Assembly (NCBI RefSeq): GCF_019249725.2
Contig: NZ_CP137559.1
Span: 911,501 to 975,500 of the forward strand
DNA from: Segatella hominis
GTDB taxonomy: Bacteria; Bacteroidota; Bacteroidia; Bacteroidales; Bacteroidaceae
DNA: 64,000 bases
Direction of reading: 5' to 3'
How positions within the stretch are numbered: the stretch's first letter is position 1; every line of letters begins with the position of its first letter. Shown here piece after piece: positions 48,910-58,653 of the stretch. Both the position numbers and the translations under genes were made by a program. The notes under the pieces are model-generated. The model ran no database searches and was not told the origin of the DNA. It saw only the letters and a program-made list of their open reading frames with translations.

Positions 48910-49434
48910 ATGATGCAACAATTACAATCTAAATCCGATTTGATCGCTGACTATTATTCTCAGCACTATGAAGAAGTGAAGGCTTTCGTTTCTTCCCGAT
49001 TACAATATGCAGATGATTCTGAAGATGTCGTTCAGAATATCTTTCTGCGCCTCTTGCAAATGGACAAAATGATATCTTCTGTCACTTTGCCTTGTTTGGT
49101 ATATACGATTGCCAGAAATTTGATTTGTGATTATTGGCGCCATCGTCAATGTGTATATGATTATGAACATTTTTTCGTGAACTCTCATGCTTCTCGAATT
49201 TGCACGAATATGGGTGAATCAATCTATTCGGTCCAGCAAATTAACGAATTGCTTGAACGTGGAATTGCTCGCTTAAGTGAAAATCAACGTAAGATTTACA
49301 GAATGAATGTATGCGATGGAATGCAGATTAGTGAGATTGCAATCAAGTTGGATGTTAAATATAAGAAGGTAGAAAATCGTCTTTGTGCTGCTCGTAAAGA
49401 GGTTAGGAAATATATGAAACGTATGTTGGCTTAA
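48910..49434 (+). CDS. ECF-type RNA polymerase sigma factor
   Basis: 174 aa. Region 2 (about 12-75: YYSQHYEEVKAFVSSRL, DSEDVVQNIFLRLLQMD, LVYTIARNLICDYWR) and region 4 (about 115-170: RLSENQRKIYRMNVCDGMQI, EIAIKLDVKYKKVENRL) are both complete. No anti-sigma gene is adjacent, which is unusual for this group. The following 780 bp contain a terminator, repeats and a very short gene. Two adjacent ATG codons could start it. Confidence 0.88.
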   Translation: MMQQLQSKSDLIADYYSQHYEEVKAFVSSRLQYADDSEDVVQNIFLRLLQMDKMISSVTLPCLVYTIARNLICDYWRHRQCVYDYEHFFVNSHASRICTNMGESIYSVQQINELLERGIARLSENQRKIYRMNVCDGMQISEIAIKLDVKYKKVENRLCAARKEVRKYMKRMLA

Positions 49435-49588
49435 TTGGGGATTTATAGTTTTTTAGAATGGTTCTTATAGATTGGTATTTTTCTCAAGAAGGGCAAGAAG
49501 GACGAGATGGCCGAAAAGGACAAGAAGGGCAGATGTATAAAAGTAAGATTGTGAAGTTGTATTTAAATAATTGTTGTTTTATATAAAA

Positions 49589-49634
49589 ATAGGAGAAATT
49601 ATCATCTTATAAATGATAACTTCTCCTATCTTTT
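49589..49634 (+). terminator. Terminator downstream of the ECF sigma factor
   Basis: ATAGGAGAA and ATCAT (49589-49605) pair with ATGAT and TTCTCCTAT (49613-49629), followed by CTTTTTG. The gap 49435-50214 otherwise holds a GGCAAGAAGG-type tract at 49485-49530, the peptide gene at 49696-49809, and an inverted repeat at 50087-50164. Confidence 0.8.
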
Positions 49635-49695
49635 TGTAGCTGTTGCCACAAAAGTATTGAGACAACGTAAATTTCTTTGTTTAGCTAATCATAAG

Positions 49696-49809
49696 TTAGT
49701 TATACCAAATTTCTCCGCCCATTACGTTTTGGGGCATAAACGCTGTTTCTTGAATAGGTGATGCGATTTCTACGTATTCACCATAGTTCTTAGCATTTTC
49801 TGTTTTCAT
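49696..49809 (-). CDS. 37-residue peptide with a double-glycine near its C-terminus
   Basis: ATG at 49807-49809 to TAA at 49696-49698: MKTENAKNYGEYVEIASPIQ, then ETAFMPQNVMGGEIWYN. An A-rich AAAGAAA precedes the ATG, and a promoter -7 (TAACTTTG, complement of 49898-49905) lies about 90 nt upstream, so the frame has its own transcription signals. The acidic N-terminus with a Gly-Gly five residues from an aromatic end resembles short RiPP or signalling precursors. No modification enzyme or exporter is adjacent. Family unknown. Confidence 0.45.
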   Translation of the reverse strand: MKTENAKNYGEYVEIASPIQETAFMPQNVMGGEIWYN

Positions 49810-49897
49810 TTTCTTTAGGTTTTGTGATTTAATAAATGTTTATCTTTGTACTTATACTTTGTCTTAAGAAAACAAGCATGTTATCTTTAAGACATTG

Positions 49898-49905
49898 CAA
49901 AGTTA
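49898..49905 (-). promoter_or_regulatory. -7 element upstream of the 37-residue peptide gene
   Basis: Complement reads TAACTTTG followed by CAATG. The predicted leader to the ATG at 49809 is about 80 nt. Confidence 0.45.
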
Positions 49906-50086
49906 ATCATTATTTTTCAGATTATCAAGTATTTACCGCATTTTTTTTACGTTTTTAACAGTATTGTTTTTCTTTTGGAATATTTATGCGTCTTTTTTTC
50001 TATTTTTGCTGAATTTAGTATATTTTATGATTCTGGATAAAAGAAAAGTAGGTGCGTCATAAGCCGCATCATGTAAACTAAAAATG

Positions 50087-50164
50087 TCCCACAGACTTTA
50101 AATATTTACATAGATTTTTATGGCGGAAAGACCAAATCTGTGTATATCTGGAATCTGTGGGACT
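50087..50164. repeat. CACAGA-type dispersed inverted repeat downstream of pepD
   Basis: GTCCCACAGA (50087-50096) and its exact complement TCTGTGGGAC (50155-50164) enclose AATCTGTGTATATCTGGAAT-like sequence. Related CACAGATTTCACAGAT units lie in the sulfite-reductase linker (26820-26900) and at 27246-27280. GGTGCGTCATAAGCC at 50052-50066 matches the ends of the element at 63.4-63.8 kb. Confidence 0.6.
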
Positions 50165-50214
50165 ATGTGCTATTAGGCTATCAGCCCGTACTAATCTTGC
50201 CTGTTACTTAACTT

Positions 50215-51681
50215 TTATCCTTTGCGTGGTGCATTGCGGAGTATGTCCAGAAGATGATCCCATACCATCTGCACAGTTGGGATATAGAGTGCTTCCTGTG
50301 GAGTGTGTACTTCTCGGAGAGTAGGACCAAAGCTAACCATGTCCAAATCAGGATATTTTTCTGAGAAGAGGCCGCATTCCAGACCTGCATGAATACCCTT
50401 GACTAATGGTTTCTTTCCGAAAAGTTTTTCGTAACTCTTGACGGTGATTTCCGTTAGTTTGCTATCTGTACGCATTTTCCATGCTGGATATTTGTCGCCT
50501 ACAGTAATTTTAGCTCCAGCCAGCTGGAAGGCAGCTTTCACTGTATTGGTCATGTTTTCCAGATTGCTCATCACATTACTGCGTTGTGAAGCTACGATGT
50601 CAATAGAGTTGTCTGTAGTTATCACACTGGCAACATTGCTGGAAGTTTCTACCATCCATGCAATAGCTTCATCCTGGCAGGTTGTCAACGGGCCGTTATC
50701 TACTGCTTGTAAAGCCATGATGAACTTTTCTACTATTGTTTTTTCGATGACAGGAGATGATTCTGCAGATTCCATATTGAAGACCATATCCTTTTCTGTA
50801 ACATGGAATTCTTCTTCAACTTCTGATGCAAAGATGTTCCAGTCTATACGAACCTGTTCTTTTACCTCATTCTTGATAGCTAATACTACCTGACCATCAC
50901 GAGGGATGGCATTGTGCATCTTACCACTATTGAAGTTGACTAATCTGATGTCGCCGTTAAACTTTTCCATCTCCAGATACAGGAAGCGGGCGAGAAGTTT
51001 GATGGCATTGGCGCGCTTCTTGTTGATGTCATCACCTGAGTGGCCGCCATTTAAACCTTTCAGACTCAATTTGATGAAGAAGTAACCTGCAGGAGCTTGT
51101 TCGCGTTCAAAATCAAAAGTTGCGTGAATGGTCTGTCCACCAGCACATGAAACGAAAATCTGTCCTTCATCCTCAGAATCCATATTGATGAGCATTTTGC
51201 CTGTCATAAAACCGGCTTCCATGCCATGCGCGCCGGTTAATCCAGTTTCTTCATCACGTGTAAACACACATTCTATAGGACCGTGTTCGATTTCATTACT
51301 GTCAAGGATAGCCAGTTCAATAGCGCATCCAATTCCGTCGTCAGCCCCAAGAGTAGTACCCTTAGCTTTTAACCATTCGCCATCTATATAAGTCTGGATA
51401 GCATCCTTGGTAAAGTCGATATCAACATCTACCAATTTATCGCAAACCATATCCATGTGACTCTGGAGTATGATGGTTTCTCTGTTCTCATATCCAGGTG
51501 AAGCAGGCTTTCTGATGATCACATTGCCCGTTTTGTCAACGTTGGTTTCAAGATTTCTGCTTTCGCCAAAATCTTTGAGGAACTCAATCATCTTTTCCTC
51601 GTGCTTAGAAGGACGAGGTATTTGATTGATTTTTGCGAATTGCTCGAAAACGCATGATGGTTTTAACTCATTTTTTTCCAT
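50215..51681 (-). CDS. pepD: Aminoacyl-histidine dipeptidase (peptidase D)
   Basis: M20-family zinc dipeptidase, 488 aa, full length. Metal and catalytic motifs: ILQSHMDMVCDK (about 71-82), GTTLGADDGIGCAIEL (about 113-128), FTRDEETGLTGAHGM (about 141-155), and a late zinc His in GIHAGLECGLFSEKYP (about 434-449). Hydrolyses Xaa-His and other dipeptides in the cytoplasm. Monocistronic. The short spacer to the divergent 51855 gene contains that gene's promoter. Confidence 0.95.
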   Translation of the reverse strand: MEKNELKPSCVFEQFAKINQIPRPSKHEEKMIEFLKDFGESRNLETNVDKTGNVIIRKPASPGYENRETIILQSHMDMVCDKLVDVDIDFTKDAIQTYIDGEWLKAKGTTLGADDGIGCAIELAILDSNEIEHGPIECVFTRDEETGLTGAHGMEAGFMTGKMLINMDSEDEGQIFVSCAGGQTIHATFDFEREQAPAGYFFIKLSLKGLNGGHSGDDINKKRANAIKLLARFLYLEMEKFNGDIRLVNFNSGKMHNAIPRDGQVVLAIKNEVKEQVRIDWNIFASEVEEEFHVTEKDMVFNMESAESSPVIEKTIVEKFIMALQAVDNGPLTTCQDEAIAWMVETSSNVASVITTDNSIDIVASQRSNVMSNLENMTNTVKAAFQLAGAKITVGDKYPAWKMRTDSKLTEITVKSYEKLFGKKPLVKGIHAGLECGLFSEKYPDLDMVSFGPTLREVHTPQEALYIPTVQMVWDHLLDILRNAPRKG

Positions 51682-51781
51682 ATCAATATGTTTTTATATT
51701 ATTGTTGTACTATTAATAACTTACTTTTTTTAGAAAAGAATGTTATTTTATTTATAATTACTTACTATTTCTGGCTTTTTA

Positions 51782-51813
51782 TTTGGGATATTCCCCAAAA
51801 AATATTACCTTTG
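51782..51813 (+). promoter_or_regulatory. Promoter of the small membrane protein gene at 51855
   Basis: TTTG at 51782-51785, 20 nt, TACCTTTG at 51806-51813. A small hairpin GTGCT/AGCAC follows in the leader. Confidence 0.7.
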
Positions 51814-51854
51814 CAACCAAATGTGCTAATTAAAGCACTGCAAAATTAATAAAA

Positions 51855-52049
51855 ATGGTAAAGATATTCCTATTTAGTGTGTTAATAATTGCTATTTGTA
51901 TAGCATTGTTATCAGTTAAGTTGATTTTTAGGAAGAACGGAAAGTTCTCTTCCCAGCATGTGCATGATAATCCAGGCTTGCGCAAGCAGGGCATTCATTG
52001 TGTCATTGATCAGGACAGAGAAGCGCGTCAGGCAGGAAAAGCCTATTAA
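51855..52049 (+). CDS. Small membrane-anchored protein
   Basis: 64 aa: one N-terminal membrane helix (IFLFSVLIIAICIALLSVKL), then FRKNGKFSSQHVHDNPGLRK and GIHCVIDQDREARQAGK. The combination 'I-F-R-K-x-G-x-F-x-x-x-H-V ... L-R-K-x-G-I-x-C-V' is one I recall in many Bacteroidales small proteins of unknown role. Own promoter, no close partner. Confidence 0.75.
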   Translation: MVKIFLFSVLIIAICIALLSVKLIFRKNGKFSSQHVHDNPGLRKQGIHCVIDQDREARQAGKAY

Positions 52050-52195
52050 TTAATAATTGAGATGTATTGTGATAAATGGAAGATAACGTATATGTTATTT
52101 TATGTTTATTATAAATGATGACTCATGTATGCATTCCGATTCCTAATTTGATTTTTGAGAAATAGAAAATAAGTAATAATAAAATTATAGAAGAA

Positions 52196-52804
52196 ATGAA
52201 AAAGAACATTTTGGGTTCAGTGGCATTTGCAGCTATGGCCGCTTTGTCACTAACATCTTGCAACAAGTCACAGCCACAGGTTGAAGCTAAATCTGAAAGT
52301 AAGGCTCCGGCTGAGTTAAAGATTGCTTATGTTGAGGTGGATTCTATCATGACTCAATATAAATTCGCAAAGGAGTATGCTGCAATTCTTGAAAAGAAGG
52401 GTCAGAACATTCAGGCTACTCTTGCACAGAAGCAGCAGAACTTGCAGGCTGCCGCTGCTAATTTCCAGCAGCAGATTCAGCAGAATGCTTTAAGTCGTGA
52501 GGCTGCTGAGCAAAGACAGGCTGCTATACAGAAGCAGAATAATGATTTGCAGGGATTGCAGCAGCGTTTGAGCAACGAGTTTGCTTCAGAACAGGAGAAG
52601 TACAATAAGGCTCTTCATGATAGCATCGCTAATTATCTGGCAAGATATAATAAGGATAAGAAATATAGCATTATCTTCTCTAAGAGTGGTGACAACTTGC
52701 TGTACGCAGACAAGGCTTATGATATTACCAATGAAGTAATCTCTGGTCTTAACAAGGCTTACAAGAGCACACTCCCTGCTGCTACTCCTGCTGCAAAGAA
52801 GTAA
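52196..52804 (+). CDS. OmpH/Skp-family periplasmic chaperone lipoprotein
   Basis: 202 aa. The lipoprotein signal ends ALSLTSC (Cys22). The mature part is a Skp-like long coiled coil rich in Gln (QNIQATLAQKQQNLQAAAAN), followed by the conserved C-terminal KKYSIIFSKSGDNLLYADKA (about 155-174). Skp-like proteins escort outer-membrane proteins. Lipidation is unusual relative to Skp, but common in Bacteroidetes paralogues. nth follows after 7 nt. Confidence 0.88.
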   Translation: MKKNILGSVAFAAMAALSLTSCNKSQPQVEAKSESKAPAELKIAYVEVDSIMTQYKFAKEYAAILEKKGQNIQATLAQKQQNLQAAAANFQQQIQQNALSREAAEQRQAAIQKQNNDLQGLQQRLSNEFASEQEKYNKALHDSIANYLARYNKDKKYSIIFSKSGDNLLYADKAYDITNEVISGLNKAYKSTLPAATPAAKK

Positions 52805-52811
52805 TATTATT

Positions 52812-53459
52812 ATGTTAAGAGACGAGCGGTATCAATTTGTGTTGGATTACTTTCGGCAATCCATGCCACATGTAACCACGGAGTTGCAGTTTGGTAGTGC
52901 ATTTCAGCTTTTGGTGGCAACCTTGCTTTCGGCTCAATGTACAGACAAGCGTATCAATATGGTTACACCTGCTCTTTTTGCCCATTATCCTGATGCAAAC
53001 AGAATGGCTCAGGCTGAGGAGGATGATATCTACGATCTGATTAAATCAGTCAGTTATCCTAATGCCAAGGCTAAGCATTTGGTGGAAATGTCACGTAAAC
53101 TGGTATGTGATTTTAATGGAGAGGTTCCTTCCGAAATGGCTCAGTTGGTTACTCTTCCAGGAGTAGGGCGAAAGACTGCAAATGTGATACGGGCAGTTTG
53201 GTTTGGTAAGGCTACGATGGCTGTTGATACACACGTTTATCGCGTAAGTCACCGTTTGGGCTTAGTTCCTAAAACCGCTGATACTCCTCGTAAAGTAGAA
53301 GATTACCTGATGAAGCATATTCCAAAGGAAGATATTCCTAATGCTCATCACTGGCTACTCCTGCATGGTAGGTATGTTTGTAAAAGTGCTAACCCAGATT
53401 GTGGTAAGTGTCAGTTTACAGATATCTGTCCTAAATTGCTGAAAAACAGTAAGTTATAA
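52812..53459 (+). CDS. nth: Endonuclease III (DNA glycosylase/AP lyase)
   Basis: 215 aa base-excision repair enzyme removing oxidised pyrimidines. The helix-hairpin-helix LPGVGRKTANVIRAV (about 115-129) contains the catalytic Lys121; the catalytic Asp139 is in MAVDTHVYRVSHRLG. The [4Fe-4S] loop is Cys190-x6-Cys197-x2-Cys200-x5-Cys206. Length and residues are all standard. Followed by a strong terminator. Confidence 0.97.
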   Translation: MLRDERYQFVLDYFRQSMPHVTTELQFGSAFQLLVATLLSAQCTDKRINMVTPALFAHYPDANRMAQAEEDDIYDLIKSVSYPNAKAKHLVEMSRKLVCDFNGEVPSEMAQLVTLPGVGRKTANVIRAVWFGKATMAVDTHVYRVSHRLGLVPKTADTPRKVEDYLMKHIPKEDIPNAHHWLLLHGRYVCKSANPDCGKCQFTDICPKLLKNSKL

Positions 53460-53470
53460 ATATGGATGCA

Positions 53471-53520
53471 AAAAATCCCAAACAGTTGGTTGATATTCAA
53501 TCTCTGTTTGGGATTTTTTT
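53471..53520. terminator. Bidirectional terminator between nth and the GYF_2 protein gene
   Basis: AAAAATCCCAAACAG (53471-53485) pairs perfectly with CTGTTTGGGATTTTT (53504-53518), and a T-run follows. Confidence 0.9.
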
Positions 53521-53534
53521 GATGTTTTATCTTT

Positions 53535-54401
53535 TTATATTAATTCCAGAATCTTATCGATAATCTTATCTATTGTAGTAGAATCAGTAGCTTGATCTAT
53601 TTTCTGATTTATCTTTTCCTCGATTTTCTTGCTCACCTTGTCTGCAGCCTTATCCATAGCCTGATTGGCTCTGTCTTCCAACTTCTTCTGGATATTTTCG
53701 CCCAAATCTTTTTCATCAGTAGTGTTTTCACTTGAATTGTACTCGTCAGAACTGGTATTTTCTGGGTTGTTTCCTTCCAATGCTTTTACCATGTCGTCAG
53801 AATTCATAGTAATGACTTTTCCGAAAATTCCATAACTGACCGTATGTTCTTTGTCTTGAATAGTCACAGTACCTTTCGAGAAAATCAGATAGTTATGATA
53901 TTCGAAGAGATTGTCAAGTGCCGAGTCAATAAAATTACCTGCAAGCATTCTCGCCATCATTCCAAAACCTTGTGAGAAGATATCATTGCCATTAGATGTT
54001 GTTGCTTTTTCCACGGCTTTACTTACTTCTGTGCGAATGGCATTTTCATGTGATTCTCTATTCGGATTTGTCAGAGCCATGATAATGAGGAGAAGCAAGA
54101 CAAGTCCACCGAAAATTTTGAGCAAATAATGATTTTGCGGTTTCTTTTCCTCTTTATAGGGAGCCGAAGGGGGTGTTGGCGGAATTGCAGTTTCTTGTTG
54201 CATGCCTGTGGAAGAAGCATTCCTATATTCATTTGTCTTTTCGTTCAAAATGTAACGGAGTTCAGAAACAGTCCAGGCTGGTTGCCAGTCTTTCATACCT
54301 TCTTTCCATACTAAGGTTTCTGCTGAAATACCCATTTCTGCAAGTTGGGCTATCGTGTATGGTCCTTCTTGCTGATTATTTAATATAACAAAGAATTTCA
54401 T
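53535..54401 (-). CDS. GYF_2-domain (DUF4339) membrane protein
   Basis: 288 aa. The N-terminal GYF_2 domain, about 1-55, reads FFVILNNQQEGPYTIAQLAE and TLVWKEGMKDWQPAWTVSEL. After a Pro-rich linker comes one membrane segment (IFGGLVLLLLIIMAL, about 93-107), then a polar domain and a C-terminal Lys/Asp/Ile helix region (about 225-288). It is coupled to the upstream C11 protease gene by a 4-nt spacer. GYF_2 domains bind Pro-rich peptides; its partner is unknown. Confidence 0.8.
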   Translation of the reverse strand: MKFFVILNNQQEGPYTIAQLAEMGISAETLVWKEGMKDWQPAWTVSELRYILNEKTNEYRNASSTGMQQETAIPPTPPSAPYKEEKKPQNHYLLKIFGGLVLLLLIIMALTNPNRESHENAIRTEVSKAVEKATTSNGNDIFSQGFGMMARMLAGNFIDSALDNLFEYHNYLIFSKGTVTIQDKEHTVSYGIFGKVITMNSDDMVKALEGNNPENTSSDEYNSSENTTDEKDLGENIQKKLEDRANQAMDKAADKVSKKIEEKINQKIDQATDSTTIDKIIDKILELI

Positions 54402-54405
54402 TTGC

Positions 54406-55695
54406 TTATGATATTATATAATGTATGATCTTCTTTTGTTCATGTGTAGCTTTCCACCAGCCAGTTTTCTCTTTACCTCTGATAGCAACAGGATGCTGGC
54501 TTGGGTCAGAAATTGAAAGACCGCAATAATTCTTGATCTTAATTGTTGCTTCTGGATACAGTCTTAAAGCTGTATATACGCAATCAGTATGTGCTGCAGC
54601 TTTGACTGTTTTCTTCAGTTGGTTGCTGAATTGTTCTTTTAGATAACCGCTTGGCTTCAAACTGTCAACATATACTGCCATGTCGTAGGAAAGATGTGGT
54701 AAGAAACCATCGAGTGGCTGGATGGAGTCGAGAGGAATCGTGGTATCTAATGTATATTTTTGATTGATTTCTTTCATTACATTTGCCAGCGCATCTAATT
54801 GTCTGCAATCGATGGCAGCCATATTGCAATATGGAGAATTGCTATTCTTGTAGAAGTTTACGATGCCATTTACAAGACTGCTATAGTTTGGGGTTGTTCC
54901 ATTAAGATAGCTCCACATTGAGCGGTAAGGAATTCCTTTAGCCATGATTTCACTACTGGAAGCGACGAGATAGTTTGTGACATCCTTCAGCTCGTATGCT
55001 GTCTCCACATTTCCCATATAGCATGCATCGAAGAGGATATACTGCATTTTGATGCCGCTTTGCTTGATACCTTCCACCAATGTGCTTAGATCTATTGAAT
55101 TTTCCTTGCGATCTACGCTACCGAAAAAGCGGGTTGTAGGATTGTTTGGGTCTGCGCCAAACTGAATGCCGCTAAATGAGGTATCAAATGTTTGCTGTGT
55201 ATTGAATGATTTTGCCTGATTTGGATAATTTATCCAATCGTCAGCGCAAGACCAGCCGCAACCGTGACCACCAATAATCAGGGCATAGTTAAGTGCTTCT
55301 GCATTTTGTCTTACCTCATTGAGAAGATCTGCGAATCCATTTGCAGAATTGTAGGCTGAGCCTTCGTAAGTTTTAATAGGAGTCCTGCTTACCTCTTTTG
55401 TAACATCATTATATGTCAGATCAAAGAGCGTACTATTGTTGGCATTATTGCTGAAGAAAACCAATACACGCGTATTGTTGAGTCCCTTCTTGTCAGTAAT
55501 ACCTGCACAGATGCTATCAATATTATTAGATAAAGCTTCTGTCAATCCGATACTTGAGTTTCCGCCAGTCCAAGGTAGGAAGACGAGTATTGTCTGCTTA
55601 TTAACTTTATCGACGTCAAAAGCTTCTTCTGTACAACTTCCTAGTCCGATGATGGATACAATTGCAAAGATAAATCCGTAAACAAACTGTTTCAT
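54406..55695 (-). CDS. Clostripain-family (C11) cysteine protease lipoprotein
   Basis: 429 aa. The lipoprotein signal ends SIIGLGSC (Cys21). The caspase-like core has catalytic His in IIGGHGCGWSC (about 146) and catalytic Cys in ILFDACYMGNVETAYEL (about 224), followed by YLVASSSEIMAKGIPYRSM, typical of C11 enzymes. Residues about 160-205 form an insertion with NTQQTFDTSFSGIQFGAD. It lies on the cell surface or periplasmic face. Substrate unknown. Confidence 0.9.
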   Translation of the reverse strand: MKQFVYGFIFAIVSIIGLGSCTEEAFDVDKVNKQTILVFLPWTGGNSSIGLTEALSNNIDSICAGITDKKGLNNTRVLVFFSNNANNSTLFDLTYNDVTKEVSRTPIKTYEGSAYNSANGFADLLNEVRQNAEALNYALIIGGHGCGWSCADDWINYPNQAKSFNTQQTFDTSFSGIQFGADPNNPTTRFFGSVDRKENSIDLSTLVEGIKQSGIKMQYILFDACYMGNVETAYELKDVTNYLVASSSEIMAKGIPYRSMWSYLNGTTPNYSSLVNGIVNFYKNSNSPYCNMAAIDCRQLDALANVMKEINQKYTLDTTIPLDSIQPLDGFLPHLSYDMAVYVDSLKPSGYLKEQFSNQLKKTVKAAAHTDCVYTALRLYPEATIKIKNYCGLSISDPSQHPVAIRGKEKTGWWKATHEQKKIIHYIIS

Positions 55696-55804
55696 TTAGG
55701 GGAGGATTTAAATGAAATGTTTAGTGCTTAGGAATATATGATTGCAAAACATAAAAATGATGAGCTGACATGATATTCTAAACACTAAACATGATTATTT
55801 ATAA

Positions 55805-58486
55805 TTACTTCTTCTTGAGTTCCTCGATAGTAGCCTTCAGGGTAGCTATTTTCTCTACAGAGTCGCTTTCCTTCTTACGTTCGAGGGCTACCACCTTCTC
55901 AGGAGCGTGAGCTACGAAGTTCTCGTTGCTGAGTTTCTTGCGTACACCCATCAGGAAGCCCTCCAGGTGCTTGAGCTGAGCCTCTGCCTTCTCAATCTCG
56001 GCAGCTACGTCGATGAGGTCGCCCAATGGTACGGCAAACTCGTCGGTGCCTACCATGAAGCTGGATGCATCGGCACTCTTCTCGGCAATAACCTCAATCT
56101 TGTCGAGGTTCACCATCTTCAGAGTCACGTCGTTGTAAACTTCGAAATCGTTCTTGCCTACTACCTGGAGAGACAACTGCTCCTTCTGGGCAATGTTCTT
56201 CTGGTTGCGAACGGTACGAACACCGGCGATGATCTGCTTCACTGCCTCGATATCGGCTGCCAACTTCTGCTCCTCGGCTGTAGGTGCAGGCATCTCCAGC
56301 TTCTCGCGCATGATGCTCTCTCCATCCTTGCGGTCGTAGATGTGCTGCCACAACTCCTCGGTGATGAATGGCATGAATGGATGCAACATCTTCAGGAGGG
56401 CATCGAAGAAGCGGAGGGTAGCGTCGTAGCTCTTCTGGTCGATAGGCTGGCCGTAAGCTGGCTTCACCATCTCCAGGTACCAGGATGAGAACTCATCCCA
56501 GAACAGCTTATATACTGTCATCAATGCCTCAGAGATACGGTAGTCCTTAAACTGCTTCTGCATCTCCTCGTTCACCTCCTTGAGCTTGGCATCAAACCAC
56601 TTCACGGCGATTTCTGCACTCTTAGGCTGCTCGATATCCGCAGTCTCCCAACCCTTCACGAGGCGGAAGGCATTCCAGATCTTATTGTTGAAGTTACGTC
56701 CCTGCTCGCAGAGGCTCTCGTCGAAGAGGATGTCGTTGCCTGCTGGAGCGCTGAGCATCATACCCATACGAACGCCGTCGGCACCAAACTTGTCAATCAG
56801 ATCGAGTGGGTCAGGGGAGTTACCGAGACTCTTGCTCATCTTGCGGCCGAGTTTATCGCGAACGATACCTGTGAAATATACGTGCTTGAATGGCATCTTG
56901 CCACGATACTCGTAGCCTGCCATAATCATACGTGCTACCCAGAAGAAGATGATATCCGGACCAGTTACGAGGTCGGAAGTAGGGTAGTAGTAGTTGATCT
57001 CCTCGTTGTCAGGATTCTCGATTCCATCGAACAATGAGATAGGCCACAACCATGAAGAGAACCATGTGTCGAGGCAGTCGCTTTCCTGCTCAAGATCTTC
57101 AGCCTTGATTTTGGCGTTCTTTTCCTGAGCGAGCTTCAAAGCTTCCTCTGCGGTCTCTGCTACTACGAAATCCTTTTTGCCGGCATTGTCGAAGTAGTAA
57201 GCTGGGATGCGGTGACCCCACCAGAGCTGACGGCTGATACACCAGTCCTTGATGTTCTCCAACCAGTGACGATAGGTGTTCTTATACTTCTTAGGATAGA
57301 ACTCGATGTCATCGTCCATTACTGGAGGAAGGGCGATGTCGGCAAAGTGCTGCATCTTGAGGAACCACTGTGTAGAGAGCTTTGGCTCGATAGGCACATT
57401 GGTGCGCTCAGAGAAGCCCACCTTATTATTATAGTCCTCAATCTTCTCCATCAAACCAGCGTTCTGAAGGTCGATGGAAATCTGCTTACGTACATCCATA
57501 CGATCCATGCCAACATAGAGACCAGCAGCTTCGCTGATGGTACCGTTGTCGTTGAAGATATCGATGGTCTCCAAACCATGCTTCAAACCGAGGGCGTGGT
57601 CGTTGATATCGTGAGCTGGAGTTACCTTCAAGCAACCGGTACCGAATTCGATATCTACGTATGTATCCTCGATGACAGGAATCTCGCGGTTTACGAGAGG
57701 CACGATCACGTGCTTGCCCTTCAGCCAGGTATTCTTCTTATCCTCAGGGTTGATACACATGGCAGAGTCGCCCATGATGGTCTCAGGACGGGTTGTTGCT
57801 ACCACGGCATAGTAACCCTTCTCATCCTTGTGAATCACGTTCTCCTCATCCACCTGCTGGCAGTCCTGCTCTACTACATAATACTTCAGATGATAGAGCT
57901 TAGAGTGCTCGTCTTTGTAGATTACCTCCTCGTCAGAGAGCGCAGTCTGAGCTTTAGGGTCCCAGTTAACCATGCGCACGCCACGATAGATGAGACCTTT
58001 CTTGTAAAGATCGCAGAATACGTGGATGACAGCGCGAGAACGGGTCTCGTCCATAGTGAATGCTGTACGGTCCCAATCACAACTGGCACCGAGCTTGCGG
58101 AGCTGCTTGAGGATGATGCCACCGTGCTCGTGAGTCCAGTCCCAAGCATGCTTGAGGAACTCCTCGCGAGTAAGGTCAGTCTTCTTGATGCCCTGCTGAG
58201 CGAGGCGGTTGACTACCTTAGCCTCAGTAGCGATACTGGCATGGTCTGTACCTGGTACCCAACAAGCGTTCTTACCTTCCATGCGTGCACGGCGAACGAG
58301 AATGTCCTGGATAGTATTGTTGAGCATGTGTCCCATGTGAAGCACACCTGTAACGTTTGGTGGAGGGATAACCACTGTATAAGGTTCACGACCATCTGGC
58401 TTAGAGCTGAAAAGCTTGTTGTCGAGCCAGTACTGATACCATTTACTTTCCACTGCTTGTGGATCGTATTTACTTGCTAATTCCAT
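55805..58486 (-). CDS. valS: Valyl-tRNA synthetase
   Basis: 893 aa class I synthetase. The HIGH motif is [17 protein letters not shown] (His50-His53), the editing (CP1) domain has [13 protein letters not shown], and KMSKS is in [20 protein letters not shown] (about 548). [15 protein letters not shown] sequence and a C-terminal coiled coil ([20 protein letters not shown]) are present. The promoter is in the short divergent region shared with mazG. Confidence 0.98.
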   Translation of the reverse strand: MELASKYDPQAVESKWYQYWLDNKLFSSKPDGREPYTVVIPPPNVTGVLHMGHMLNNTIQDILVRRARMEGKNACWVPGTDHASIATEAKVVNRLAQQGIKKTDLTREEFLKHAWDWTHEHGGIILKQLRKLGASCDWDRTAFTMDETRSRAVIHVFCDLYKKGLIYRGVRMVNWDPKAQTALSDEEVIYKDEHSKLYHLKYYVVEQDCQQVDEENVIHKDEKGYYAVVATTRPETIMGDSAMCINPEDKKNTWLKGKHVIVPLVNREIPVIEDTYVDIEFGTGCLKVTPAHDINDHALGLKHGLETIDIFNDNGTISEAAGLYVGMDRMDVRKQISIDLQNAGLMEKIEDYNNKVGFSERTNVPIEPKLSTQWFLKMQHFADIALPPVMDDDIEFYPKKYKNTYRHWLENIKDWCISRQLWWGHRIPAYYFDNAGKKDFVVAETAEEALKLAQEKNAKIKAEDLEQESDCLDTWFSSWLWPISLFDGIENPDNEEINYYYPTSDLVTGPDIIFFWVARMIMAGYEYRGKMPFKHVYFTGIVRDKLGRKMSKSLGNSPDPLDLIDKFGADGVRMGMMLSAPAGNDILFDESLCEQGRNFNNKIWNAFRLVKGWETADIEQPKSAEIAVKWFDAKLKEVNEEMQKQFKDYRISEALMTVYKLFWDEFSSWYLEMVKPAYGQPIDQKSYDATLRFFDALLKMLHPFMPFITEELWQHIYDRKDGESIMREKLEMPAPTAEEQKLAADIEAVKQIIAGVRTVRNQKNIAQKEQLSLQVVGKNDFEVYNDVTLKMVNLDKIEVIAEKSADASSFMVGTDEFAVPLGDLIDVAAEIEKAEAQLKHLEGFLMGVRKKLSNENFVAHAPEKVVALERKKESDSVEKIATLKATIEELKKK

Positions 58487-58538
58487 TGCTTATATCTAAT
58501 TTTTATTCTTTTTCTTTCTTTTTCTTTAAAAAACAGTG

Positions 58539-58576
58539 CAAAGATACTACTTTTTGGGCGAAAAACACTATCTTTG
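58539..58576. promoter_or_regulatory. Divergent promoters of valS and mazG
   Basis: Minus-strand TATCTTTG (complement of 58539-58546) serves valS; plus-strand TATCTTTG at 58569-58576, followed by CATC, serves mazG. Only 22 bp separate the two -7 elements. Confidence 0.65.
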
Positions 58577-58653
58577 CATCAAAATTATTAATTTTTGCAC
58601 ATTTTCTTAACGTGATAGTTGGAGATGCGCATGATGAACCTTTAAAGTTGAAT

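Noticed and set aside
49458..49586. 42-codon frame with Gly-Gln-Glu-Gly collagen-like repeats after the ECF sigma factor
   Set aside because: No ribosome-binding site; the repeat is a low-complexity GGCAAGAAGG tract. Kept only as a remark.
57212..58480. 422-codon open frame antisense to valS
   Set aside because: valS is unmistakable on the other strand; the antisense translation has no recognisable features.
58459..58653. 65-codon upstream extension of mazG
   Set aside because: It overlaps the valS 5' end and a TATCTTTG promoter element, so translation must begin downstream.
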